From Gemmatimonadaceae bacterium (GTDB lineage: Bacteria > Gemmatimonadota > Gemmatimonadetes > Gemmatimonadales > Gemmatimonadaceae): 32,090 nt of DNA. The DNA is taken from the NCBI GenBank assembly GCA_014377535.1, contig JACMPK010000126.1, forward strand, positions 1 through 32,090, read 5' to 3'. The notes beneath the pieces are model-generated. The model ran no database searches and was not told the DNA's origin. It saw only the letters and a program-made list of their open reading frames with translations. Made by a program: the position numbers and the translations under genes. This document shows positions 1-8,561 of the stretch, one piece after another. The first letter of the stretch is position 1. Each line of letters begins with the position of its first letter.

Positions 1-287
1 ACGAAACACTCCAGCAGGATAAAGGCAGCCGGGCGACCATGCGGCACCCGGTCGGGACGAGAACGACACAAACTAGCTTGTTCCAGTCAGTGCGCAGCGT
101 AAGCGACTCACGCCGCGTTAACCGACGCACATCCCGTCGCTCACGCTGCGCGTTCTGCACCGCGAGGTCCTCACCGCCAGCTTGGCATTGCGAGGTCTCC
201 GACGCCAGGTCCGTATTTCCCGTTTCGCACCACCAGTTCTACACCACGATTCCTGCAGGACTTTCACGCGCGCCCCGGAGCATGCTC
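1..287. other. Leading non-coding stretch before the first gene
   Basis: An open frame runs back through this stretch from the first amidohydrolase, but its translation is rich in Arg, Ser and Thr, has no domain character, and lies in front of a good signal peptide. It is therefore treated as untranslated. A GGAG at 277-280 is the ribosome binding site of the gene starting at 288. No RNA gene, repeat or clear promoter was recognised. Confidence 0.5.
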
Positions 288-1553
288 ATGTCGTCGGTCC
301 CCGCACGCCGCCTCGCACGTGCCGTCTCGCTCGCACTGCTGCTCACGCTTCCGCCGCATGTCGCAGCGGCGCAGACGCGAGGCACCGTGGTGCTGCGCGC
401 CGCGCGTGTCATCGATGGCACGGGCAAGCTGCTTACCAACACCGACATCACCGTCAGCGATGGGCGCATCACGGCGGTTCGCCCGTCCAGCGGTGCGCTA
501 CCGGCAAACGGTATCGACCTCGGGACGCGCACGGTGTTGCCGGGACTCATCGACACGCACGTGCACATTGGCTGGTACGTGAATACGAAGAACCGGCTGC
601 ACACCGAGTCCGATGGCGACTCGCCCGCCACGCAGGCGTACAGCCAGGCCGGCAACGCATGGGCGACGCTGCATGCCGGCTTCACCACCGTGCAGAGCAT
701 CGGTGAGGAAGACAACGGCACACTCCGCGACGCCATCAACCGCGGCACCATTCCTGGTCCGCGCGTGCTGACGTCGCTCGGCTCCATGAACGAGCGCTCT
801 GCCGGCGGCAGCCCGGGCTCGCTGCGCGCAGTCGTCCGACGCTTCAAGGCTGCGGGGGCCGACGTGATCAAGGTCTTCGCATCGAAGTCCATCCGTGACG
901 GTGGCGAGGCGACCATGTCCGACGCGCAGCTTGCGGCGGCCTGCGGCGAATCGACCGCGCAGGGGCTTCGCTCGGTGGTGCACGCGCACTCCGCCGAGGC
1001 GGTGCAGCGTGCGGCGCGCAATGGCTGCACGCAGGTGGAGCATGGCGTGTTCGCCGATGACATCACGCGCTCCATGCTCGTGCGCAACGGCACGTTCTTC
1101 GATCCGCAGTGCGGGCTGGTGTTCCACAACTACCTGGACAACAAGATCCGCTTCGAGGGCATCGGGAACTACAACTCCGTCGGCTTCGCCTCGATGGAGA
1201 AGGCGCTTCCGCTGGCCGAAGCCGGCATCGGGTCAGCCAGTCGCACCCCGACGCTGAAGCTCGTCTTCGGCACCGACGCGGTCGCAGGCGCCCATGGCCG
1301 CAACGCCGAGGAACTCGTCTGCCGTGTGCGCCGCGGCGGGCAGCCGGCGATGGATGCGATCGTGTCGGCCACCTCGCGCGCTGCGGAGTCGCTGCGGCTC
1401 GATCGCGAGATCGGGCGCATCGCCGTGGGGTATGCCGCGGATATCATCGCGACCGACGGTAATCCCGTGACCGAGATCGAGGCCACGCAGCGCGTCGTGT
1501 TCGTGATGCGCAATGGCCTGGTCTACCGTAACGATGGCGCGCGTCGGCGCTGA
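288..1553 (+). CDS. Exported metal-dependent amidohydrolase (imidazolonepropionase-like)
   Basis: Predicted secreted hydrolase of the amidohydrolase superfamily, 421 aa, probably acting on amide or peptide bonds of small substrates in the periplasm; the substrate is unknown. Residues 1-29 form a signal peptide ending AAA-Q. The metal ligands are readable: H91 and H93 in LIDTHVHIG, the candidate carboxylated lysine K195 in VIKVF, H232/H234 in VHAHS, H252 in VEHGVF and D330 in FGTDA. The flanking N- and C-terminal strands (VIDGTGK; ADIIATDGNPV) form the usual small beta-sandwich. ATG 288 is preferred because GGAG lies 7 nt upstream and the signal peptide begins there; ATG 282 is possible. It is the first gene of a same-strand run with a second amidohydrolase and a flavoprotein dehydrogenase. 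The family is clear from the motifs; the specific reaction is not. Confidence 0.9.
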   Translation: MSSVPARRLARAVSLALLLTLPPHVAAAQTRGTVVLRAARVIDGTGKLLTNTDITVSDGRITAVRPSSGALPANGIDLGTRTVLPGLIDTHVHIGWYVNTKNRLHTESDGDSPATQAYSQAGNAWATLHAGFTTVQSIGEEDNGTLRDAINRGTIPGPRVLTSLGSMNERSAGGSPGSLRAVVRRFKAAGADVIKVFASKSIRDGGEATMSDAQLAAACGESTAQGLRSVVHAHSAEAVQRAARNGCTQVEHGVFADDITRSMLVRNGTFFDPQCGLVFHNYLDNKIRFEGIGNYNSVGFASMEKALPLAEAGIGSASRTPTLKLVFGTDAVAGAHGRNAEELVCRVRRGGQPAMDAIVSATSRAAESLRLDREIGRIAVGYAADIIATDGNPVTEIEATQRVVFVMRNGLVYRNDGARRR

Positions 1554-1667
1554 CCCTTCCCGCTGCGCACGCATCGCTTGCCTTGCCCTGAGCGGCAGGG
1601 CAGACTCATCAGAGGTGTCGGCCGTTCCGGGCCGCCGCCGCTCTTCCTGCTGGAGGCGTTCGTGTCC

Positions 1668-4600
1668 ATGCGTTGCCTAGCCGTTGCCGCCGTTGCCCTC
1701 ACTACCGCGCTCGGCGCGCAGCAACCGGGCCCCGGCCGCGCGGGTGGCCGTCCCGCGGAGCGGCCGCTCCCGCTGGATGCCTCGCGCAGCTTCACGCTGG
1801 ACACGCGCGAAGGCACCTGGCTGTCGCTCGACGTCAGCCCCGATGGAACGACGCTCGTCTTCGACATGCTTGGCGATCTCTATTCGCTGCCGTTCACCGG
1901 CGGCGACGCGACGAGGCTGACCAGCGGCATGGCATACGATGCGCAGCCGCGATTCAGTCCTGATGGAAAGCAGGTGGTGTTCATCTCGGATCGTGATGGC
2001 GCTGACAACGTGCACGTGATTGACCTTGGCACGAAGGCCGTCAAGGCGATCACGCGCGGCAAGTCGTCGGTGTACCTGTCGCCCGACTGGTCGCCCGATG
2101 GTCAGTACATCGTGGCGAGCAAGGGATCGTTTCGCGGCAGCCTGCCGAAGCTGTGGATGTACCACGCCGATGGTGGCAATGGCGTCGCGCTGTACACCGA
2201 CCCGCCAAACCCCGCACCAGGCAGCGCCGTGCAGCAGGCTGGCGCCGCATTCAGCGCCGATGGCAAGACCATCTGGTACACGCAGCGCACGGGTGCCTGG
2301 AACTACAATGCGCAGTTTCCGCAGTACCAGGTCTGGATCTACGACCGCGAGACCGGCGAGCGCGAAGCGCAGTCGTCGCGCTACGGATCGGCGGTCCGGC
2401 CCACGTTGAGTCCCGATGGTCGCTACATGGCGTACGGCTCGCGCTACGAGGCGCAGACAGGTCTTCGCCTTCGCGATCTCGCGACGGGCACCGAGCGCTG
2501 GCTCGCCTACCCCACGCAGCGTGACGAGATGGAGTCGCGCGCACCGATGGATGCGCTGCCGGGCATGAGCTTCACACCGGACTCGAAGGAACTGGTCGCG
2601 AGCTACGGCAATCGCATCTGGCGCGTGAACGTGGACGGCAGCGGACAGGCCGAGATTCCGTTCCGCGTGCAGGCCACCATCGAAGCGGGCCCCGAGCTCG
2701 CCTTTCGCTATCCGATCGCCGACAGCACCCAGTTCACCGTGCGACAGATCCGCGATGGCGTGCCATCGCCCGATGGGAAGATGCTCGCCTTCATCTCGCT
2801 CGATCGACTGTACGTGATGGACTGGCCCGGCGGCACACCGCGTCGCGTCAGCACCTCCGCGGCGATCGAGGCGGAGCCGGCATGGTCACCTGATGGTCGC
2901 TCGCTGGCGTGGGTCACCTGGACCAACGACGGTGGTCGCCTGTACAAGGCGGCACTCACCCCGTCGCGCGGCAGCAGCGTCGTGGCACTGAGCCGCGGCA
3001 CCGGCATGCTGCGTCAGCCGGCGTGGTCGCGCGACGGTTCGCGCATCGTCGTGCTGCAGACGGCCGCACAGGGTCGCCGCGACCAGACGGGCATCACCGC
3101 GCAGACGAACCTCGTCTGGTACCCGTCGACAGCCACCGGCACCGAGGGCAGCGCTGCGGCGCTGATCGCGCGCGCCGCCGGTCGCAGTCGTCCCCACTTT
3201 GCGCGCGACACCACGCGCATCTACCTGTCGTCGGCGCAGAACGGCCTCGTCTCGATACGGTGGGATGGCAGCGACGAACAGCGCCACCTGCGCGTGACCG
3301 GACCGGCGGCACCGCTGGGCAGCGATGATCACGACCTCTCCGAACTCGAGTCGCCGCGAACGCACGAGGAGCCCGGCTCGCCCGGCCCACCGGCGCTGCT
3401 GACGATGATGTCACCGAACGGCGACATGGCGCTCGCGCAGGTGAACCAGGACTTCTACACCGTCGTCGTGCCGCCGCGCGGCGTGCAGTCGTCAGTCAGC
3501 ATTGCGGATACGAACACCGCCATCGTGCCGATGCGCAAGCTCACCGACATCGGCGGCCAGTTCCCTGCCTGGTCGGCAGATGGGCGGCGGGTGCACTGGT
3601 CCATCGGCAACGCACATGTCGTCTACGACCTGGATTCGGCGCGCGCACGCGATCAGCTGGTCGCCGCACTGCGTCGCGACTCGTCGCAGGCGACTGACAC
3701 GACTCGAACGAAGGCGTACGCACCCATCGAGCGTCGCATCCTCCTGCAGGCCACGCGCGACATTCCGCGTGGCACGGTCGTGCTGCGCAACGCGCGTATC
3801 ATCACCATGAAGGGCGACGAGATCATTGCGAGTGGCGACATCGTCGTGCGTGACAATCGCATTGCCGCAATCGGTGCTGCCGGTACGGTGGCCGTGCCGG
3901 CTGGTGCGACATCGATGGACATGACCGGCACCACCATCATGCCCGGTTTCGTGGACACGCACGCGCACCTGCGGGCCGAGCGGAACACCATCCACGAGAC
4001 GCAGCCGTGGGCTTACCTCGCGAACCTCGCGTACGGCGTCACGACCACGCGTGATCCGCAGACCGCGACGACCGACGTGCTCACGTACCAGGATCTGGTC
4101 GAGACGGGACAGATCGTGGGACCGCGCATCTACTCCACCGGCCCGGGCATCTTCGACCAGGACCAGATCCGCGACCAGGAGCATGCGCGCAACATGCTCA
4201 CGCGCTACAGCAGCTACTACGACACCAAGACGATCAAGATGTACGTCGCCGGCGTGCGACAGACGCGCCAGTGGATCATCAAGGCGGCGCGCGAGCAGCA
4301 GCTCATGCCGACCACCGAAGGGTCGCTCGACGTGAAGCTGAATCTCACTGAAACCATCGACGGCTACCCCGGCCTGGAGCATTCGATGGGCATCACGCCG
4401 CTGGGTCGCGACGTGACGTCGTTCATGGCGTGGTCGAACCGCACGTACACGCCGACGCTGCTGGTGAACTACGGCGGGCCGTGGGGCGAGAACTATTTCT
4501 ACACGCGCGAGAATCCGTACGCCGATCCCAAGCTCCAGCGTTTTACGGCCTATGAGGAACTGGCGCAGAAGACGCGTCGCCGCATGGCCAGCATGCCCGG

Positions 4601-5054
4601 TGGCGGCACGGCCGGCGGCTGGTTCCGCGACGAGGAATACATCTTCCCGAAGCTCGCCGACGATGCCACGCGCATCCTGCGCGCGGGTGGGCGACTTGGC
4701 ATTGGCAGCCATGGCCAGCTGCAGGGCCTTGGCTACCACTGGGAGCTGTGGCTGATGGGCAGCGGCGGCATGACGGCGCACGAGGCACTGCGTGTCTCCA
4801 CGGCCCTCGGTGCACAGGCCATCGGCTTGCAGGGCGACGTGGGCTCGCTGGAAGTCGGCAAGCTCGCCGACCTCATCGTGCTGGAACGTGATCCGCTCGC
4901 GGATCTGCGCAACACGAACAGCCTGCGCTACGTGATGAAGAACGGTCGCCTGTACGACGCGTCATCGCTGGCCGAGCTGCATCCCACAAAGCGCAACGCG
5001 CCCGAAGTCCCGAATCGCCCCATTGCACCGGCCACGAAGGCCGGCCTGCGTTGA
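1668..5054 (+). CDS. Exported TolB-like propeller fused to amidohydrolase
   Basis: Large exported protein of 1128 aa. A short signal peptide (MRCLAVAAVALTTALGAQ) precedes about 670 residues rich in SPDG/SADG turn motifs, which are typical TolB/PD40 propeller blades. A C-terminal amidohydrolase domain starts near residue 700. Its metal motif is FVDTHAHL (H765, H767), with a candidate bridging lysine K857 in TIKMY and H905 in LEHSMG. Where related enzymes carry the catalytic Asp, this protein has H1015 in GIGSHGQLQGLGYHWELW. Family members I recall from Bacteroidota and Gemmatimonadota share this HGQ form, so it is probably a subfamily trait, not damage. GGAGG at 1652-1656 supports a start at ATG 1668 or GTG 1662. 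The gap to the previous amidohydrolase is 114 bp. The propeller may feed peptides or oligomers to the active site; that is inference. Confidence 0.88.
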   Translation: MRCLAVAAVALTTALGAQQPGPGRAGGRPAERPLPLDASRSFTLDTREGTWLSLDVSPDGTTLVFDMLGDLYSLPFTGGDATRLTSGMAYDAQPRFSPDGKQVVFISDRDGADNVHVIDLGTKAVKAITRGKSSVYLSPDWSPDGQYIVASKGSFRGSLPKLWMYHADGGNGVALYTDPPNPAPGSAVQQAGAAFSADGKTIWYTQRTGAWNYNAQFPQYQVWIYDRETGEREAQSSRYGSAVRPTLSPDGRYMAYGSRYEAQTGLRLRDLATGTERWLAYPTQRDEMESRAPMDALPGMSFTPDSKELVASYGNRIWRVNVDGSGQAEIPFRVQATIEAGPELAFRYPIADSTQFTVRQIRDGVPSPDGKMLAFISLDRLYVMDWPGGTPRRVSTSAAIEAEPAWSPDGRSLAWVTWTNDGGRLYKAALTPSRGSSVVALSRGTGMLRQPAWSRDGSRIVVLQTAAQGRRDQTGITAQTNLVWYPSTATGTEGSAAALIARAAGRSRPHFARDTTRIYLSSAQNGLVSIRWDGSDEQRHLRVTGPAAPLGSDDHDLSELESPRTHEEPGSPGPPALLTMMSPNGDMALAQVNQDFYTVVVPPRGVQSSVSIADTNTAIVPMRKLTDIGGQFPAWSADGRRVHWSIGNAHVVYDLDSARARDQLVAALRRDSSQATDTTRTKAYAPIERRILLQATRDIPRGTVVLRNARIITMKGDEIIASGDIVVRDNRIAAIGAAGTVAVPAGATSMDMTGTTIMPGFVDTHAHLRAERNTIHETQPWAYLANLAYGVTTTRDPQTATTDVLTYQDLVETGQIVGPRIYSTGPGIFDQDQIRDQEHARNMLTRYSSYYDTKTIKMYVAGVRQTRQWIIKAAREQQLMPTTEGSLDVKLNLTETIDGYPGLEHSMGITPLGRDVTSFMAWSNRTYTPTLLVNYGGPWGENYFYTRENPYADPKLQRFTAYEELAQKTRRRMASMPGGGTAGGWFRDEEYIFPKLADDATRILRAGGRLGIGSHGQLQGLGYHWELWLMGSGGMTAHEALRVSTALGAQAIGLQGDVGSLEVGKLADLIVLERDPLADLRNTNSLRYVMKNGRLYDASSLAELHPTKRNAPEVPNRPIAPATKAGLR

Positions 5055-5098
5055 TGCAACGTCTCGACCGACACACCACACACCACCAGCACACCGTC

Positions 5099-5749
5099 AT
5101 GAGCGAGCAGAAACACACCGCGAATCGCCGCAGCTTCCTGAAGCTCGCCGGCACACTCGCCGCCACGGCAGCCGTCGGCGGCTGCGAGCTCGAGACGCGC
5201 ATTCCCGGCAATGCAGCGACCACCGCCTCCGATCGCATTCCTGGATCGGAGCGCCTCACGGGCTTCGATCCAGGCCTGCTGTCGGCAGTCGGCGCAGCGG
5301 TTCTGCCTGACGAACTGGGCGAACAGGGACGACAGGCGGCGGTCACGTCGTTCGTGGCCTGGGCCGACGGCTACGATCCCGTCGCCGAGGAGATGCATGG
5401 CTACGGGTACTCCGACATCCGCTATCTGCCTGCCGATCCGTCGCCCGCATGGCGTGCACAGCTGACCGCGCTCGACCTGCTCGCGCGTCGATCGCGGCAG
5501 ACGCCGTTCGGTCAGCTGCCGGTCGAAGCGCGACGCGAACTGCTGACGATCGCGCTCGATGGTGTTCGCGGCGGTCGCCTGCCCGCTCCGCTCACCGCGC
5601 CGCACATCGCACTGGCTCTGCTGTCGCACTGGGCATCGACCGGCGACGCGTGGGACCTTGCACTCGGCGTGAAGGTGCAGACCGGCAACTGCCGCGTGCT
5701 GGGCGATGCGAATGCGAAGCCGTTGCCAATCACCGGATTGCGCGCATGA
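5099..5749 (+). CDS. Tat-exported gluconate 2-dehydrogenase subunit 3-like protein
   Basis: Small partner subunit of a flavoprotein dehydrogenase, 216 aa. The N-terminus has the twin-arginine motif N-R-R-S-F-L-K at residues 9-15, a hydrophobic stretch and VGGC at 26-29, so the product may be a Tat-exported lipoprotein. In gluconate, glucose and fructose dehydrogenases such a subunit carries the cofactor-less GMC subunit across the membrane by hitch-hiking on its own Tat signal. The ATG at 5746 of the next gene overlaps this stop codon (ATGA), which is tight translational coupling and supports complex formation. The start at 5099 puts the Tat motif close to the N-terminus; TTG 5051 and ATG 5054 lie in frame upstream but would add a His-rich leader. 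Assignment rests on the Tat signal, size and gene order. Confidence 0.82.
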   Translation: MSEQKHTANRRSFLKLAGTLAATAAVGGCELETRIPGNAATTASDRIPGSERLTGFDPGLLSAVGAAVLPDELGEQGRQAAVTSFVAWADGYDPVAEEMHGYGYSDIRYLPADPSPAWRAQLTALDLLARRSRQTPFGQLPVEARRELLTIALDGVRGGRLPAPLTAPHIALALLSHWASTGDAWDLALGVKVQTGNCRVLGDANAKPLPITGLRA

Positions 5750-7341
5750 AGACCATCGACGCAGACATCGTCATCATCGGCAGCGGCATCACCGCCGCGC
5801 TGATGGCCGCACGCCTCGCCGAGACCACGAAGCGCAGCATCACCGTGATCGAGGCCGGCAAGCCGACCACGCCACTCGCCGATCGCACGAAGGCGCGCGC
5901 ACGCTTCCTGGCCTACGGTGAAAGTCCATGGAAGCAGGATCACCTGGATGACCAGAACGCGTATGGCACCACGTGGGGCTTCTCGCCCAGCATGACCGTC
6001 GGCGGACTGGCCATGCACTGGGGTGGTGTGTCACCGCGCTATTCGCCGGAGGATTTCCGGCTGAAGTCATTGTATGGCGTGGGTGACGACTGGCCGTTCA
6101 CGTACGACGAACTCGATCCGTTCTATCAGGAAGCGGAAGAACGGATGGGCGTTGCCGGTGAGCAGGGGCCCGTGGCACTTGATCCGCGCGGCAAGCCGTA
6201 CCCGCTGCCGCCGCTGCCGGTGAACTACAACCTGAAGCAGCTGCAGCAGTTCGCCGCCGCCGCCGGCATCGCGGCGTGGAGCACACCGTCGGCGAAGAAC
6301 TCCATCCCGCGCGACGGTCGCGCGCAATGCCAGCGCTGCGACACCTGCTATCCCGTCTGCCCCACCGGCGCGAAGTACTCGCCGGACTTCACCTGGAACG
6401 CGCTCGAACAGGCGTCGAAGATCACGCTCGTCACCCAGACGCTGGTACGTCGACTGGTGTCGGATCCGAAAACCGGTGCAATCATCCAGGCCACCGGAAA
6501 TCGCACCGATGCCGATGGTGAGGCGGTCACGATCAACGCGAAGACCTTCGTGCTGGCCGCAGGCTTCACCTGGTCGCCGCACCTGCTGCTGCTCTCGCGC
6601 GATGCCGCGCATCCGCAGGGTCTCGCGAATCGCAGTGGGCTGGTGGGCAAGTATCTCGCCGGACATCGCAACGTGAACGCGTACCTCACGCTGCCGATGG
6701 AGCTCTATCCCGGCATCAACGCGCAGCATTCGCTGGTGTCGAAGCAGTTCATGCGCGTGCCCAGGTCAGGGCGATACCTGCGCCACGACCTGCGGCTCTG
6801 GGAATCGAGCGTAGGTCGCGAGCCGCGACTGCGTGACGACACGGGCGCGCCGCTGTTCGGCAACGCCATGCTCTCCGACTGGCGCACGCGTGCCAGGGGC
6901 GCGACCGCACGCGTGCGCGCATACTACGACGTGATTCCCGACAAGGAGAGCACGCTCACGCTGGACAGTAAGCGCACGAACCGGTTCGGCGATCCCATGC
7001 CGACGCTCGCGTTCCGCGACGATCCCGTCAGCGCCGCGCTCAAGCCGTGGCAGGAAGAGCAGATCGCGACACTCTTCCGCACGATGGCGAAGGCCGGCAA
7101 GGGGCAGCTGCTCAAAATGGAGAACAGCGTCAACGATCTCGGACAGGAGCACCCGACCGGCGGCTGCCGCATGGGCGATGACCCGACGACCAGCGTCGTG
7201 GATCGATGGGGACGTGCGCACGATCACGAGAATCTCTGGATCGCCGGCGCACCGACGCAGCCCAGCGCGAGCTGTTGCAACGGCACATTGACGTTCGCGG
7301 CGAACGGATTACGAACGGCATCGGCGATCGCGAAGGGCTGA
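5746..7341 (+). CDS. GMC-family FAD-dependent dehydrogenase, large subunit
   Basis: Flavoprotein of 531 aa, predicted to oxidise a sugar or other alcohol in the periplasm after co-export with the Tat subunit encoded just upstream. The N-terminal FAD-binding fold reads VIIGSGITAALMAARLAE. The GMC C-terminus has H469 in HPTGGCRMG and N512 in CCNGTLTFAANGLR, the usual His/Asn active pair, followed by ENLWIAGA. Residues 195-205 hold C-x2-C-x2-C-x3-C (CQRCDTCYPVC), resembling the cysteine cluster that binds an iron-sulfur centre in bacterial FAD glucose dehydrogenases. This suggests electrons leave through Fe-S to a cytochrome instead of going to oxygen. No cytochrome c subunit gene follows, so the acceptor must be encoded elsewhere. 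The substrate cannot be read from the sequence. Confidence 0.9.
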   Translation: MKTIDADIVIIGSGITAALMAARLAETTKRSITVIEAGKPTTPLADRTKARARFLAYGESPWKQDHLDDQNAYGTTWGFSPSMTVGGLAMHWGGVSPRYSPEDFRLKSLYGVGDDWPFTYDELDPFYQEAEERMGVAGEQGPVALDPRGKPYPLPPLPVNYNLKQLQQFAAAAGIAAWSTPSAKNSIPRDGRAQCQRCDTCYPVCPTGAKYSPDFTWNALEQASKITLVTQTLVRRLVSDPKTGAIIQATGNRTDADGEAVTINAKTFVLAAGFTWSPHLLLLSRDAAHPQGLANRSGLVGKYLAGHRNVNAYLTLPMELYPGINAQHSLVSKQFMRVPRSGRYLRHDLRLWESSVGREPRLRDDTGAPLFGNAMLSDWRTRARGATARVRAYYDVIPDKESTLTLDSKRTNRFGDPMPTLAFRDDPVSAALKPWQEEQIATLFRTMAKAGKGQLLKMENSVNDLGQEHPTGGCRMGDDPTTSVVDRWGRAHDHENLWIAGAPTQPSASCCNGTLTFAANGLRTASAIAKG

Positions 7342-7397
7342 GTCGTCTGCACGCTGCACGACGCACGGGGCCACTCCGCCCGTGCGCCGTATCGCGG

Positions 7398-8417
7398 TCA
7401 GCGAAACGTCGACAGCGACGTGGCCACGCCGAGCAGCGCCGCTTCCATCTCGTCCCACGTCGAGCCATCACGGAACGCCGCGTCCCACACACGCAGCGCA
7501 TCACGGTCATCCGTCGGCCGGAACGTGCGCGCCACCGTTCGCAATCCGTCCATGATCGCGAACGACGTGAGCTTGCGGCGCGACACACTCTCGGCCCAGT
7601 CCACGAAGCTGGCCACGAACGTGAAGTGCTGCAGGAAGTACCGCCACGACGCCACCGTGCACTGCAGGCCAAGCAGCGCGGTCCAGCGCATGGGATCGCA
7701 GCGATAGCGCGTCATGCCGTCATCCACCATCAGCACGATGTCCGCCTCGGCCATGCGATCCAGGGCGCGGCGGATGGCCGAGGGCGTGTAGCCCGTGGCG
7801 AGTGCGATCTCGGTGACGGTCGACCAGGCCGTGCCGCGCGCGAGCAGGGACGCCAGTGCGTCCGCGCGTGCGCCCACGCCGAAGGCCATGCGGAATCGCA
7901 GCACCAGCAGCGCGTCGCGCTCCACGGCCAGTCGATCGAAGGGCAGTGGCGGGCGCGTGTCGTTGCGAACCGGCGCGGCGTCGCCCTCGTCGCTGTTTCC
8001 CCGCGAGCGCGCATGGCCGCCCTTGATCACCGGCGACCAGCGGAAGTCCTTGCCACGCTCATGCGCGGTGACTGCCACCGCGCGCAGCTCACCCTGCACT
8101 GCATCCGAATACGCCCGGGCAATGTTCCGGGTGCGTTGCACGCTGAGCAGGTCGGACCATCGCGCCACCCAATCGTGCACGGTGGGCCAGAGTGCCGGCT
8201 CGCGCGGCAGGAGCCAGAGCGAGACCAGCAGCAACGCCTCGGGATCGATGATGGTCGCGTCGCCCGCGGTGTTGCCGGGCGGCGCGTGCATGACGATCCA
8301 CTGGCTGATGGCGGCATCGCGCGCCGCGCACGCGAGCGTGTCGGACATGGTCGCTACGGCGCGCTGTGCCTCGATGCACGGAGCAGTGTGCTCGAGCGCG
8401 GGTGTTTCGGTGTCCAT
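7398..8417 (-). CDS. Winged-helix protein of unknown function, possible regulator
   Basis: A 339-aa soluble protein without signal peptide. The first half is helical and I do not recognise it. The central part, FGVGARADALASLLARG followed by VTEIALATGYTPSAIRRALDRM and DIVLMVDDG, has the helix-turn-helix plus wing pattern of ArsR/MarR-like domains. The C-terminal 90 residues are helical and aromatic-rich. The ATG at 8417 is favoured by GAGG just upstream (CGAGGACG before ATG). A perfect 18-bp palindrome starts 28 nt upstream of the start codon, where autoregulation would be expected. It converges with the GMC gene (56 bp between stops) and is divergent from a small membrane protein. A DNA-binding role is inference from the winged helix and the palindrome. 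Confidence 0.75.
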   Translation of the reverse strand: MDTETPALEHTAPCIEAQRAVATMSDTLACAARDAAISQWIVMHAPPGNTAGDATIIDPEALLLVSLWLLPREPALWPTVHDWVARWSDLLSVQRTRNIARAYSDAVQGELRAVAVTAHERGKDFRWSPVIKGGHARSRGNSDEGDAAPVRNDTRPPLPFDRLAVERDALLVLRFRMAFGVGARADALASLLARGTAWSTVTEIALATGYTPSAIRRALDRMAEADIVLMVDDGMTRYRCDPMRWTALLGLQCTVASWRYFLQHFTFVASFVDWAESVSRRKLTSFAIMDGLRTVARTFRPTDDRDALRVWDAAFRDGSTWDEMEAALLGVATSLSTFR

Positions 8418-8444
8418 CGTCCTCGTTGGCTCAGGACAGACATG

Positions 8445-8462
8445 TGTTTGCACGTGCAAACA
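8445..8462. promoter_or_regulatory. Perfect 18-bp palindrome, candidate operator
   Basis: TGTTTGCACGTGCAAACA is its own exact reverse complement. It lies between the minus-strand winged-helix gene (start 8417) and the plus-strand gene starting near 8562, so it could control either. Downstream at 8497-8503, TATTAAA is an AT-rich stretch in otherwise GC-rich DNA and may be part of a -10 region for the plus-strand gene. A length of 18 bp with two 9-bp half sites fits a dimeric regulator. Confidence 0.6.
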
Positions 8463-8561
8463 GCAGCGAGCGCGACCTGAAAGCAATACCGACACACTAT
8501 TAAATGATGGTCAGGCCAGCGAACGAGTTGCGAAGCGCCGTTGTCGAGCGCATCGTCGGAG

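Noticed and set aside
39-287. Upstream extension of the first amidohydrolase frame
   Set aside because: The added 83 residues are Arg/Ser-rich and lie before a good signal peptide with a well-spaced GGAG.
3492-4781. 429-aa open frame antisense to the propeller-amidohydrolase
   Set aside because: Shadow of the real gene; no motifs.
7206-8480. 424-aa open frame running from the GMC 3' end across the winged-helix gene
   Set aside because: Arg/His-rich translation without domains, and it conflicts with two well-supported genes.
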